A DNA stretch of 64,000 nucleotides from Aminobacter sp039907765 (lineage in GTDB: Bacteria > Pseudomonadota > Alphaproteobacteria > Rhizobiales > Rhizobiaceae). This document shows, piece after piece, positions 8,314 to 17,058 of the stretch. The position numbers and the translations under genes were made by a program. Positions within the stretch are counted from its first letter, which is position 1. Each line of letters starts with the position of its first letter. The stretch is taken from assembly GCF_039907765.1 (NCBI RefSeq), contig NZ_JARDJI010000002.1, positions 186,001 to 250,000 on the forward strand, read 5' to 3'. A model generated the notes under the pieces. The model saw only the letters and a program-made list of their open reading frames with translations. It was not told the origin of the DNA and searched no databases.

Positions 8314-9627
8314 TCAGCCTCGCGCGATGGCATGGAAGAAAGTGCCGGTAACGTGCCCGCGACGGCCGCCGAAGCTGCCGAGCGGATTGCCCTGGCCGTC
8401 GGCCAATTTACCCAGCGGGGTATCGTCACCGCGCTCGACCGTCTGGGCATAGTGGAATTCGTGGCCGCGGATGACGCTGCCTTCTGCGCCGAGCGGGCAG
8501 GGTGCCGAAAGCGTCGCCTGGCGGTAGCCAAGGTTCATCTTGCGCTTGGCGAAGCTGGTGGCATGGCCGAGCAGGCCGAGCATCGGATGGGTGACGCCGT
8601 CGGCATCCTCGATGGAGCGGCCAAGCACCATGAAGCCGCCGCACTCGCCATGGACGGGCTTCGCTTCGGCGAAACGGCGCGTGCCCGACAGGAAGTTGCC
8701 GGCAGCGCCAAGGCGGCCGGCGTGCAGTTCGGGATAGCCGCCGGGCAGCCAGCAGACGTCGCAGGAGGCGTCGGGCCCCTCGTCGGCGAGCGGCGAGAAC
8801 GGCACCAGTTCGGCCCCCATGGCGCGCCAGTGGGCGGCGACATGCGGGTAGAGGAAGGTGAAGGCGGCATCGTGGGCGAGCGCGATGCGCTGGCCGGGCG
8901 GCGGCAAGGCGAATGACTGGTCGCCCGCCACGGGCGCCAGCGGCGTCGCCAGTTCGACGATGGCGTCGAGGTCAAGCGAGCGTTCGACCATGTCGGCGAG
9001 CTTTTCGATGTGGGCGAACAGGTCGGCGTGCTCTTCTGCCTGGACGAGGCCGAGGTGGCGTTCGGGGATGGACAGCGTGGGGTCGCGCAGGATGGCGCCG
9101 ACGACGGGCAGGCCGAGCGCCGCGATGGCGTCGCCGGCTAGTTTCCTGTGGCGGTCGCTGCCGAGGCGGTTGAGCACGACGCCGGCGATGCGGACGTCGG
9201 GATCGTAGGTGGCAAAGCCCTTGGCGATCGCCGCGGATGTCTGCGACTGGCCCGACACGTCGAGCACGAGCAGCACGGGTAGGTCGTAGAGGCGGGCGAG
9301 ATCGGCGGCGGAGCCGGAGCGGCCTCTCTCGGCCGGGATGCCGTCGAACAGGCCCATGGCGCTTTCGAGGATCACCAGTTCGGCATCGGCCGATGCGTCG
9401 GCGGCAAGCGCGTTGAGCAGCGACGGTGGCATCGCCCAGCTGTCGAGATTGACGCCGGGCAGGCCGGTTGCGGCGGCATGGAAGCCTGGGTCGATGTAGT
9501 CCGGGCCGGATTTTGCGCCGCGCACCTTGATGCCGCGGCGGGCGAGCGCGCGCAAAAGTCCGATGGTGACGCTGGTCTTGCCGGAGCCGGAGCGCGGGGC
9601 GCCGATGATGAGGCCGCGCGCCGTCAT
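8314..9627 (-). CDS. cobB: Cobyrinate/hydrogenobyrinate a,c-diamide synthase
   Basis: ATP- and glutamine-dependent amidation of side chains a and c of the corrin ring. The 437 residues comprise an N-terminal P-loop domain (GAPRSGSGKTSVTIG at residues 9-23) and a C-terminal glutamine amidotransferase domain with the nucleophile in HGECGGFMVLG. Overlaps the end of cobA by four bases (ATGA), which implies translational coupling. It acts before CobN in the aerobic route. Confidence 0.95.
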   Translation of the reverse strand: MTARGLIIGAPRSGSGKTSVTIGLLRALARRGIKVRGAKSGPDYIDPGFHAAATGLPGVNLDSWAMPPSLLNALAADASADAELVILESAMGLFDGIPAERGRSGSAADLARLYDLPVLLVLDVSGQSQTSAAIAKGFATYDPDVRIAGVVLNRLGSDRHRKLAGDAIAALGLPVVGAILRDPTLSIPERHLGLVQAEEHADLFAHIEKLADMVERSLDLDAIVELATPLAPVAGDQSFALPPPGQRIALAHDAAFTFLYPHVAAHWRAMGAELVPFSPLADEGPDASCDVCWLPGGYPELHAGRLGAAGNFLSGTRRFAEAKPVHGECGGFMVLGRSIEDADGVTHPMLGLLGHATSFAKRKMNLGYRQATLSAPCPLGAEGSVIRGHEFHYAQTVERGDDTPLGKLADGQGNPLGSFGGRRGHVTGTFFHAIARG

Positions 9628-10409
9628 TTTTGTCCCATCAGTTCGGCGCGCAGCGAAACGATGCCGCCGACGACGATGAGGGCCGGCGAGACGACCTTTT
9701 CGCGCTCGGCGGTGGTGATCAGCGTGCCGAGCGTGGCGGTGACAGTGCGCTCCTGAGGCATCGAGGCGTTTTCGACGAAGGCGGCCGGCGTGTCAGCCGA
9801 CAGTCCGCCGGCCATGAGCTCGGCCACCGTTTCGGCCATGTGGGTCAGGCCCATGTAGATGACGATGGGCTGGCCGGTGCGGGCGAGGGCCGCCCAGTCG
9901 GGGCGGTCGTCGCTGACGGCCGCAAAGCCGGTGGCCAGGATGATCGCGCCGTTGACGCCGCGCATGGTGGCGGGGATGCCCGCCGAGGACAGGCCGCCGA
10001 AGGCCGAGGTGATGCCCGAGAGAACCCGCCAGGGGATGTTTTCGCGGGTCAGCACCAGCGCTTCCTCGGCACCGCGGCCGAAGACGAAGGGATGGCCGCC
10101 CTTGAGCCGCACGACCTTGCGGCCCTCGCGTGCCAGCCTGATTAGCAGCGCGTTGATGTCGCCCTGCGGGATCGACAGCCGGCCGCCGCGCTTGCCGACG
10201 AAGAACTTTTCCGCCTGCTCGGCGACGGCGACGATCTCGGGCGACACCAGCGCGTCGTGCACCAGCGCGTCGGCCTGGGCGAGCGCCGAAAGAACGTCGA
10301 GCGTCAGCAGGCCGAGATCGCCTGGGCCGGCGCCGGCGAGCCAGACATGGCCCGGCTTGAGCTGGTGTGGCTTGTAGTTCAAACGCGAGATGGCAGTTTC
10401 AAGGCTCAT
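9624..10409 (-). CDS. cobA: Uroporphyrinogen-III C-methyltransferase
   Basis: Makes precorrin-2 from uroporphyrinogen III by two SAM-dependent methylations, the entry to the pathway. The 261 residues show the SUMT signature VWLAGAGPGDLGLLTLDVL near residue 23 and LKGGHPFVFGRGAEE. No CysG-like dehydrogenase/ferrochelatase domain is attached. First gene of the sub-run cobA-cobB-cobS-cobT. Its start is only 53 bases from the divergent cbiD start, so the two promoters, if separate, must be very compact. Confidence 0.95.
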   Translation of the reverse strand: MSLETAISRLNYKPHQLKPGHVWLAGAGPGDLGLLTLDVLSALAQADALVHDALVSPEIVAVAEQAEKFFVGKRGGRLSIPQGDINALLIRLAREGRKVVRLKGGHPFVFGRGAEEALVLTRENIPWRVLSGITSAFGGLSSAGIPATMRGVNGAIILATGFAAVSDDRPDWAALARTGQPIVIYMGLTHMAETVAELMAGGLSADTPAAFVENASMPQERTVTATLGTLITTAEREKVVSPALIVVGGIVSLRAELMGQK

Positions 10410-10462
10410 GCGTGTCGCTTTCGGCGATGACGCGCAGGCTCGGCCAGCCTATAGATCGCGTC

Positions 10463-11578
10463 ATGAATGAAGAAGATCGTCCGCTCAAGCGCGGCTGGAC
10501 CACCGGCGCCTGCGCCACCGCCGCCACCAAGGCAGCATGCATGGCATTGAAGACCGGTGTGTTTCCAGACCCGGTGGAGATTGTGCTGCCGGGCGGCCAG
10601 GCCGTAGCCTTTACGCTGGCGAGACACGAGCGCGGCGACGATTGGGCGATGGCCGGCATCGTCAAGGATGCCGGCGACGATCCCGATGTGACGCACGGTG
10701 CGCTGGTGATGAGCACGGTGCGTCCGGGCGCGGCTGGCAGCGGCGTGGTGTTCAGGGCGGGCAAGGGCGTGGGCACGGTGACGCGGCCTGGGCTGCCGAT
10801 CCCGCCGGGCGAAGCCTCGATCAATCCGGTGCCGCGCAAGATGATCGCCGGCGTCGTCTCCGAGGTGCTGGGCGAGGGCGCCGATGTCGAGGTCGAGATT
10901 TCTGTCGCCGGCGGCGAGGAGATGGCGCTCAAGACGCTCAACCCGCGCCTCGGCATCCTCGGCGGCATCTCGATCCTCGGAACGACGGGCATCGTCATTC
11001 CCTATTCCTGCTCGGCCTGGATCCATTCCATCCATCGCGGCGTCGACGTGGCGCGCGCCATGGGCTTCGACCATGTCGCGGGCTCGACCGGCAACGCTTC
11101 CGAGATGGCCGTGCAGAAGTTCCATGGTTTGCACGAGGTGCAACTGATCGACATGGGCGACTTCGTCGGCGGCATGCTGAAATACATCCGCGCCCATCCG
11201 GTGCCGAAGGTGACCATCGCCGGCGGCGTCGCCAAGATGACCAAGCTGGCTCAAGGCCTGCTCGACCTGCATTCGAGCCGCGGTTCGGCCGATCTGGACG
11301 GGCTGGCTGGCGTTGCTGTGGAAGCTGGCGCCGACGCCGAGCTCGAATCTCGCATCAAGGGTGCCAACACGGTGGCGGAAGCCTTCATCGAGGCGAAGAA
11401 GGCCGGCATCGCCATCGGCGACGCGGTGGCAAGCGCTGCCTGGCGCACGGCCGCAAGCGTGTTCGACAACCCCGACATCGCGGTCGAGATTCTGGTCTTC
11501 AACCGCGAGGGGGAGTTGAGGGGGCATGCGCCCTTCGCCGCCTCTCATAGCCCGTCGCGGCCCCTGAAACGGCGCTGA
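10463..11578 (+). CDS. cbiD: Cobalt-precorrin-5B C1-methyltransferase
   Basis: The 371 residues match CbiD: RGWTTGACATAATKAACMAL at the N-terminus, ISILGTTGIVIPYSCSAW in the middle and FVGGMLKYIRAHPVPKVTIAGGVAKMTKLAQG further on. CbiD methylates C-1 during ring contraction and is best known from the anaerobic pathway. Here it accompanies cobG and cobN but no cobF, so it probably takes over the C-1 methylation. It is on the plus strand inside a minus-strand cob cluster, and its last 34 bases overlap the 3' end of cobM. The ATG at 10463 fits the family N-terminus; a longer upstream extension does not. Confidence 0.93.
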   Translation: MNEEDRPLKRGWTTGACATAATKAACMALKTGVFPDPVEIVLPGGQAVAFTLARHERGDDWAMAGIVKDAGDDPDVTHGALVMSTVRPGAAGSGVVFRAGKGVGTVTRPGLPIPPGEASINPVPRKMIAGVVSEVLGEGADVEVEISVAGGEEMALKTLNPRLGILGGISILGTTGIVIPYSCSAWIHSIHRGVDVARAMGFDHVAGSTGNASEMAVQKFHGLHEVQLIDMGDFVGGMLKYIRAHPVPKVTIAGGVAKMTKLAQGLLDLHSSRGSADLDGLAGVAVEAGADAELESRIKGANTVAEAFIEAKKAGIAIGDAVASAAWRTAASVFDNPDIAVEILVFNREGELRGHAPFAASHSPSRPLKRR

Positions 11579-12309
11579 TAGTAGGCGTCGTAGAGCGAGC
11601 TTTCGCGGAAATCCTCGGCCGCCAGCGACTGCCCGACGAAGATGATGGCGGTGCGCTCGATCGGGTCCCTGGCCAGTTCGGCTGCGATGGTCGACAGCGT
11701 GGCCCTGACGATGCGCTCGTCCGGCCAGGAAGCGCGGAAGACGACCGCGACCGGGCAATCCGCCCCGTAATGCGGAGCAAGCTCCGCCACCACCTGGTCG
11801 ATGGCGTGGATCGACAGGTGCACGGCAAGTGTCGCTCCAGTACGGCCGAATCCGGCCAGCGTTTCGCCCGGCGGCATCTTCGAGGCGCGGCCGGAGGTTC
11901 GGGTCAGCACCAGGCTCTGGGCGACTTCGGGGATGGTCAACTCGCGCTTCAGCGCCGCCGCAGCTGCGGCGAAGGAAGGCACGCCGGGGGTCAGCGTGTA
12001 GGGGATACCGTGCCTTTCCAGCCGGCGGATCTGTTCAGCGACGGCGCTCCACACCGAGAGGTCGCCTGAATGCAGGCGCGCGACGTCGTGACCGGCCTTG
12101 TGGGCCGCGACGTATTCCGCCTCGATCTCGTCGAGCGACATCGGAGCTGTGTCGACCAACCGGGCGTCGGTGGGGCAATAGGACAAAAGCTCCGGCGAGA
12201 CGATGGAGCCGGCGTAGAGGCAGACCGGGCAGGAGCCGAGCAGGCGGCTGCCGCGTACCGTGATGAGATCTGCCGCGCCCGGGCCGGCGCCGATGAAATG
12301 TACGGTCAA
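11545..12309 (-). CDS. cobM: Precorrin-4 C11-methyltransferase
   Basis: SAM-dependent methylation of C-11 of precorrin-4 in the aerobic route. The 254 residues carry the methylase motif FIGAGPGAADLITVRGSRLL at residues 5-24, SGDLSVWSAVAEQIR and the C-terminal FVGQSL. Its start overlaps the end of cobE by four bases. Convergent with, and overlapping, cbiD. Confidence 0.94.
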   Translation of the reverse strand: MTVHFIGAGPGAADLITVRGSRLLGSCPVCLYAGSIVSPELLSYCPTDARLVDTAPMSLDEIEAEYVAAHKAGHDVARLHSGDLSVWSAVAEQIRRLERHGIPYTLTPGVPSFAAAAAALKRELTIPEVAQSLVLTRTSGRASKMPPGETLAGFGRTGATLAVHLSIHAIDQVVAELAPHYGADCPVAVVFRASWPDERIVRATLSTIAAELARDPIERTAIIFVGQSLAAEDFRESSLYDAYYQRRFRGRDGL

Positions 12310-12692
12310 GCTGTGGCTCCAGAAGTGGCGATGGCGCAGGTGGCGGGGCCGACAATCGTGCGCGGGCCGAGCAGGGTGGCATCGGTGCCGGCAGCGGCGA
12401 GGGCAGCTGCTTCCGATACCGACGGCGTGCCGGCGGCTTCCTGCGAGGCCTGCGAGTGGCTGAGCGTGCGGGATTCTGCGGCGGCGAGTGCTGCGTCATC
12501 GACGACGAGCAGCGGCAGGTCGAGGCGGCGGGCGGCGGCAAGGATGCCGGGCTCGTCGCGCTTCAGGCTTGCGGTGGCGAGCGCGGTCAATGCGGTGACC
12601 GCGAGGCCATGGCCTTCGAGCGCGGTTTCGATTGCCGAGAGGATGTCTTCGTGCGCCGCGCCTTTGCGGCAGCCGATGCCTGCAACCATCAT
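12306..12692 (-). CDS. cobE: Cobalamin biosynthesis protein CobE (CbiG C-terminal-like)
   Basis: A 128-residue protein equivalent to the C-terminal domain of CbiG: MMVAGIGCRKGAAHEDILSAIE, then TALATASLKRDEPGILAAARRLDLPL and a C-terminal GTPSVSEAAALAAAG segment. CobE binds corrin intermediates; its exact step is less certain. The ATG at 12692 overlaps the cobL stop as ATGA. A much longer open frame through this start is only an antisense or out-of-frame extension into cobL. Confidence 0.9.
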   Translation of the reverse strand: MMVAGIGCRKGAAHEDILSAIETALEGHGLAVTALTALATASLKRDEPGILAAARRLDLPLLVVDDAALAAAESRTLSHSQASQEAAGTPSVSEAAALAAAGTDATLLGPRTIVGPATCAIATSGATA

Positions 12693-13918
12693 GGCTTGAC
12701 CCAGCTCCACTGCGTGACCGGCATCGCCGGCCGCCAGCCGGTCATCGAGCCTACAGGGGCGGCGCGGGAGACTTGAAGGCGCAAAAGCTCGCCGCCGAGC
12801 GCGGCATGGCGCGCCAGCAGCAGCGCTTCCATTTCGAGCGTAACGGCGTTGGCGATCAGCCGGCCGCCGGGGCGGAGCGCCGCGATGGCCGCGTCGAAGA
12901 CGCCGGGTTCCGAGCCCCCGCCGCCGATGAAGACCACGTCGGGCGTGGGCAGGCCGGCCAGTGCCTCGGGCGCGGCGCTGCTGACGACGGTCAAACCGGG
13001 CACGCCGCAGTTGGTGGCGTTGCGCGCGATCCGCTCGGCGCGTTCGGCATTGTGCTCGATGGCGATGGCGCGCAGCGAGGGGTGGCAGAGCATCCACTCG
13101 ATGGAGATCGAGCCTGATCCTCCGCCAATGTCCCACAGCAGTTCGCCACGGCGCGGGGCGAGGGTGGATAGCGTCACGGCGCGGATTTCGCGCTTGGTGA
13201 TCTGGCCGTCGTGCTCGAACAGATCGTCGGCGAGACCCGAGGCGAGCGGCAGGACGCGTGCCTGAGGACCTGATTCAATCTCGAGCGCCAAAACGTTGAG
13301 TGGATTGATGTTTTCGAGGCCGAAGCTGTTGGCGCGGGCCGTTCGGATGCGCTCGCTGTCGCCGCCCAATGCTTCGAGCACGGTCAGGCGCGAGGCGCCG
13401 AAGCCGCTGTCGGCGATGAGCGCTGCGATCTGGGCAGGGGCTTCACCATCGGAGGTGAGCGCGATGATGCGCGCGCCGTGATGCAAGAATGGGCGGATCA
13501 GGTCGATGGCATGGCCGTGCAGCGAGATCGTCTCGCTGTCCTGCAGTGCCCAGCCGAGCCTGGAGGCGGCGAGCGAGAAGGACGAGGGGGCGGGCAATAC
13601 GCGCATTTCGGTAGGCGGCACGGCTCGGGCCAAGGTGACGCCGACGCCGTAGAGAAATGGATCGCCCGACGCCAGCACGCAGACGTTTTCGCCGTGCAGG
13701 GCGACGACATCGCGCATCTCGCTGTCGAAGGGCGTCGGCCAGGGGCGGGCCGCGCCGCGGATCAGTTCGGCCGCCAGCGCCAGATGGCGCTTGCCGCCGA
13801 AGACGTGGCTCGCGGCCAAAATCGCGCGCTTGGCCTCGTCGCCGAGACCCGCCACACCGTCCTCGCCGATGCCGACGACGGTCAGCCATCTTTGTGCTGC
13901 GTCACGTACCATTGTCAT
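12689..13918 (-). CDS. cobL: Precorrin-6Y C5,15-methyltransferase (decarboxylating)
   Basis: Bifunctional 409-residue enzyme. The N-terminal CbiE-like methylase (WLTVVGIGEDGVAGLGDEAK) methylates C-5. The C-terminal CbiT-like domain has the SAM loop LLWDIGGGSGSISIEWML, methylates C-15 and decarboxylates the C-12 acetate. The start at 13918 is chosen because the residues before MTMVRDAAQRW are encoded by an intergenic palindromic element. cobE and cobM follow with four-base overlaps. Confidence 0.93.
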   Translation of the reverse strand: MTMVRDAAQRWLTVVGIGEDGVAGLGDEAKRAILAASHVFGGKRHLALAAELIRGAARPWPTPFDSEMRDVVALHGENVCVLASGDPFLYGVGVTLARAVPPTEMRVLPAPSSFSLAASRLGWALQDSETISLHGHAIDLIRPFLHHGARIIALTSDGEAPAQIAALIADSGFGASRLTVLEALGGDSERIRTARANSFGLENINPLNVLALEIESGPQARVLPLASGLADDLFEHDGQITKREIRAVTLSTLAPRRGELLWDIGGGSGSISIEWMLCHPSLRAIAIEHNAERAERIARNATNCGVPGLTVVSSAAPEALAGLPTPDVVFIGGGGSEPGVFDAAIAALRPGGRLIANAVTLEMEALLLARHAALGGELLRLQVSRAAPVGSMTGWRPAMPVTQWSWVKP

Positions 13919-13927
13919 GTCTCGTCG

Positions 13928-14159
13928 CCCCTCATCCGCCTGCCGGCACCTTCTCCCCGCAGGCGGGGAGAAGGAAGAAGCGGCGACGTCGATGTTCCTC
14001 TCTTCCCGACAGGAGGCTGGCACCTTCCGACAAGCGACAAGGACATCCCGGCGAGCGGCAGGACGTTCACGACAGATTTCCCGGCCGGGGACAAGGACGG
14101 GCGGTGACGTTGACGATCCCCTCTCCCCGTCCTTACGGGGAGAGGGTAAGGGTGAGGGG
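13928..14159. repeat. Intergenic mosaic palindromic element between cobL and cobK
   Basis: Bounded by CCCCTCATCCG and GGGTGAGGGG, which are nearly inverted. Inside are two strong hairpins: CCTTCTCCCCG with CGGGGAGAAGG, and CCTCTCCCCG with CGGGGAGAGG. Dispersed elements with these CTCCCCG/CGGGGAG cores are common between genes in rhizobial genomes. It occupies nearly all of the divergent cobL-cobK gap, so the cobK promoter must lie within it or in cobL. Confidence 0.65.
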
Positions 14160-14184
14160 CAGTTTCTTGCGAACGCGGACGATC

Positions 14185-14949
14185 ATGAAGACGGTTTTGA
14201 TCCTGGGCGGTACCACCGAAGCGCGGCAGCTGGCGGCGAAGCTGGCCGCGCGCGGCGATCTCGACATCACGCTGTCGCTGGCCGGCCGCACCGAAAACCC
14301 TGTCGCACAGCCCGTGCCGGTGCGCGTTGGGGGCTTCGGCGGCGCGCAAGGGCTGGCCGACTGGCTGGCCGACCACAGGACGGACCTGTTGATCGACGCC
14401 ACGCATCCCTATGCGGCGCGCATCTCGGCCAATGCGGCGGAGGCGGCGCGTCTGTCCGGCGTGCCGATCTTCGCGCTGCGGCGTCCCGGCTGGGAGCCGG
14501 TCGAAGGTGACCGCTGGATGTTGGTCGACGATGGCGAGGAAGCAGTTGCCGCGCTGGGCGATGAGGCCCGCCGCGTGTTCCTGGCGCTCGGACGGCAGGA
14601 GGTGGCGGCGTTCGAGACCGCCCCTCAGCATGCCTATGTCATCCGCAGCGTCGACCCGATCGAGCCGCCGCTTGGCGTGCCGGATGCGACCTACATACTG
14701 GCGCGCGGACCGTTTGCCGAAGCCGACGAGCTGGCGCTGCTGAAGACGCAAAAAATCGACGTCATCGTTGCCAAGAACAGCGGCGGGCAGGCGACCTACG
14801 GCAAGATCGCGGCGGCGCGGGAACTCGGCATCGAAGTGATCCTGTTCCGCCGGCCGCAGCTGCCCGACATGCCGTCCGCCCCGAGCGTGCCCGCGATGGC
14901 CGAGATGGTCGATCATTTCGCCACACCAGTCGAAAAGCGCGGCGTGTAG
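14185..14949 (+). CDS. cobK: Precorrin-6A reductase
   Basis: NADPH-dependent reduction of precorrin-6A. The 254 residues begin with the nucleotide-binding segment TVLILGGTTEARQLAAKLA. They also contain LLIDATHPYAARISANAAEAAR and the C-terminal VIVAKNSGGQATYGKIAAARELGI. It is on the plus strand, opposite to cobJ and cobL on either side, and its last 37 bases overlap the end of cobJ. The ATG at 14185 matches the family N-terminus. Confidence 0.94.
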   Translation: MKTVLILGGTTEARQLAAKLAARGDLDITLSLAGRTENPVAQPVPVRVGGFGGAQGLADWLADHRTDLLIDATHPYAARISANAAEAARLSGVPIFALRRPGWEPVEGDRWMLVDDGEEAVAALGDEARRVFLALGRQEVAAFETAPQHAYVIRSVDPIEPPLGVPDATYILARGPFAEADELALLKTQKIDVIVAKNSGGQATYGKIAAARELGIEVILFRRPQLPDMPSAPSVPAMAEMVDHFATPVEKRGV

Positions 14950-15677
14950 ACCAGCGGACGTTTGCCGTCGCGTTCGATCAGGCGCGTTTCCGGCGAGCCG
15001 ACGACGACGCAGGTCGCCATGTCGGCCCTGGATGCGTCGGCTTCGCCAAGCGGGACGATCTCGATGCGCTCGTCGGGCCGGCCGGCGGCGCGGCCGAAGA
15101 TGACGGGTGTCGAGGCAGGCAAATGCGCGCGCAGCGTCTCCAAGGCGCTGCCGAGCTGCCAGGGGCGGGCCTTGCTGATCGGATTGTAGAGCGAGATGAC
15201 GAAGCCGGCCTGGGCGACAGCGACGAGGCGGCGCTCGACCAGATCCCACGGCTTCAGGTTGTCCGACAGGTTGATGGCGCAGAAATCGTGGCCGAGGGGC
15301 GCGCCGGTGCGGGCGGCGACCGCCAGCATGGCTGTCACGCCGGGAACCACAGTGAGGTCGATGTCGCGCCATTCTTTCGGGCCGGCCTCGATGGCCTCGC
15401 AGACGGCTGCGGCCATGGCGAAGACGCCGGGGTCGCCGCCCGAGACGACGGCAACGTTGTGGCCGCTCGCTGCCATCTCCAGCGCTGCGTTGGAGCGGGA
15501 GATTTCCTCACGGTTGTCGGAGGCGACGCGAATCTGGTCGGCGCGCAGCTCGAGCCGGTCGAGATAAGGCTTGTAGCCGTAGAAATGGCTCGCCTTGGCG
15601 ACGGCGCGGCTGGCTTCCGGCGTGATCTGGTCCGGATTGCCGGGGCCGAGGCCGATGACGACGAGGCGGCCGCTCAC
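14913..15677 (-). CDS. cobJ: Precorrin-3B C17-methyltransferase
   Basis: Methylates C-17 and drives ring contraction after CobG. The 254 residues start with VVIGLGPGNPDQITPEASRAV and contain VVSGGDPGVFAMAAAV and HDFCAINLSDNLKPW, the CobJ/CbiH signatures. Four-base overlap with cobI upstream. No same-strand gene follows directly; the antisense cobK lies between it and cobL. Confidence 0.95.
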   Translation of the reverse strand: MSGRLVVIGLGPGNPDQITPEASRAVAKASHFYGYKPYLDRLELRADQIRVASDNREEISRSNAALEMAASGHNVAVVSGGDPGVFAMAAAVCEAIEAGPKEWRDIDLTVVPGVTAMLAVAARTGAPLGHDFCAINLSDNLKPWDLVERRLVAVAQAGFVISLYNPISKARPWQLGSALETLRAHLPASTPVIFGRAAGRPDERIEIVPLGEADASRADMATCVVVGSPETRLIERDGKRPLVYTPRFSTGVAK

Positions 15678-16423
15678 TTTTCCGCTCCCGGCTTGCCGGC
15701 CCAGCCCGGCACCAGAACGATGGCGAAATATGGGGCCTTGTCGTCGGCCTTGTCGACGAGCCGCATGTGCTGCGTGTTCGGCATGGTGCCGCGCTCGACA
15801 TAGAGCGCGCGGCCGAGCTTGCCGGTGGCTTCCAGCGCCTTGCGGATCTTGGGCAGGTTGCGGCCGACCTTCATGATGACGGCGGCGTCGGTGTCGGCGA
15901 GGCGGCGGGTGAGCTCGAACTCGCTCATCGTGCCGGGCAGCACCGACAGCACGTCGTCGCCCTGCACGATCGGCACGCCGGTCTGCGACCAGCAGCCGGA
16001 CATGGCGGTGACGCCGGGGATGACCTCGGTCGGATAGAGATGCGAAAGCCGAACGTGCAGGTGCATGTAGGAGCCGTAGAACAGCGGGTCGCCTTCGGAC
16101 AGGATGGCTACGGTGCGCCCCTGGTCGAGATGGACGGCGACGGCTTGCGCCGACTCTTCGTAGAAGCCCGTGACGGCCGCACGATAGTCGTCGTGATCCT
16201 TGTCGATTTCGACCGTGACCGGATAGACGAGCGGCAGTTCGATCACGCCGTCGCGAAAATGCGCGTCGGTGATGGTGCGGGCGTTGCCGTTGGCGCCGCG
16301 CTTGGAAAAATGCGCGATGACGTCGGCCTCGGCCAGCGCCCGCACGGCCTTGACCGTCATCAGTTCGGGATCGCCGGGTCCGGTGCCGACGCCGATCAGG
16401 CGGCCCTTCGCAACAGCGCTCAT
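15674..16423 (-). CDS. cobI: Precorrin-2 C20-methyltransferase
   Basis: Methylates C-20 of precorrin-2. The 249 residues show GVGTGPGDPELMTVKAVRAL near the N-terminus, LSEGDPLFYGSYMHLH and VIPGVTAMSGCWSQTG. Coupled to cobH and cobJ by four-base start/stop overlaps. Confidence 0.95.
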   Translation of the reverse strand: MSAVAKGRLIGVGTGPGDPELMTVKAVRALAEADVIAHFSKRGANGNARTITDAHFRDGVIELPLVYPVTVEIDKDHDDYRAAVTGFYEESAQAVAVHLDQGRTVAILSEGDPLFYGSYMHLHVRLSHLYPTEVIPGVTAMSGCWSQTGVPIVQGDDVLSVLPGTMSEFELTRRLADTDAAVIMKVGRNLPKIRKALEATGKLGRALYVERGTMPNTQHMRLVDKADDKAPYFAIVLVPGWAGKPGAEK

Positions 16424-17058
16424 ACGCCGGGCCTCGCCAACGAGTTGAGGGCTGCGGCCGTCATGGCGCTGCCGCCGAGGCGGCCGCGCACGATGGCGTA
16501 GGGCACGCCATAGGAATTCTCGGCCAGCGCGTCCTTGGATTCGGCGGCGCCGACGAAGCCAACCGGCATGCCGATGATGGCCGCAGGCTTCGGCGCACCG
16601 TCACGCAGCTTTTCGAGCAGGTAGAACAGGGCTGTCGGCGCGTTGCCGATGGCGACGACGGAGCCGGCGAGCCTGTCGGTCCAGAGGTCGATTGCCGCAG
16701 CCGAACGCGTGTTGCCGATCTCCCTGGCGATATCTGCCGTGCGCGGGTCGCGCAGGGTGCAGATCACCTCGTTGTCGGCGGGCAGGCGGGCGCGTGTGAC
16801 GCCGCGCGCCACCATCTCGGCATCGCAGAAGATCGGCGCGCCGGCCTGCAGGGCGCTACGCGCTGCAGAGACGAAGTTCTCGGAGAAGACGAAATGCTGG
16901 GCAGCTTCGACCAGGCCGCAGGCATGGATCATGCGCACCGCGACGTCGGCCTCGTCCTCGGAGAAGCGCTTGAGGTCCGCCTCGGCGCGGATGATGGCGA
17001 AGGAGCGTTCGTAGATGGCCGTGCCATCATGGATGTAGTCGTAGGCGGCCATGTTCAT
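16420..17058 (-). CDS. cobH: Precorrin-8X methylmutase
   Basis: Moves a methyl group from C-11 to C-12 to give hydrogenobyrinate. The 212 residues include VRMIHACGLVEAAQHF, with the histidine expected at the active site, and IIGMPVGFVGAAESK. The ATG at 17058 overlaps the cobG stop as ATGA, which decides between it and an in-frame ATG six bases later. Confidence 0.95.
   Translation of the reverse strand: MNMAAYDYIHDGTAIYERSFAIIRAEADLKRFSEDEADVAVRMIHACGLVEAAQHFVFSENFVSAARSALQAGAPIFCDAEMVARGVTRARLPADNEVICTLRDPRTADIAREIGNTRSAAAIDLWTDRLAGSVVAIGNAPTALFYLLEKLRDGAPKPAAIIGMPVGFVGAAESKDALAENSYGVPYAIVRGRLGGSAMTAAALNSLARPGV

Noticed and set aside
10410..10462. A further cobalamin riboswitch before cobA or cbiD
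   Set aside because: The 53-base gap is too short and contains no B12-box.
13915..15372. Long minus-strand frame of 485 codons across cobJ and cobK
   Set aside because: Antisense or out of frame to well-matched cobK and cobJ; its product is Arg/His/Pro-rich and matches no family. A GC-bias shadow.
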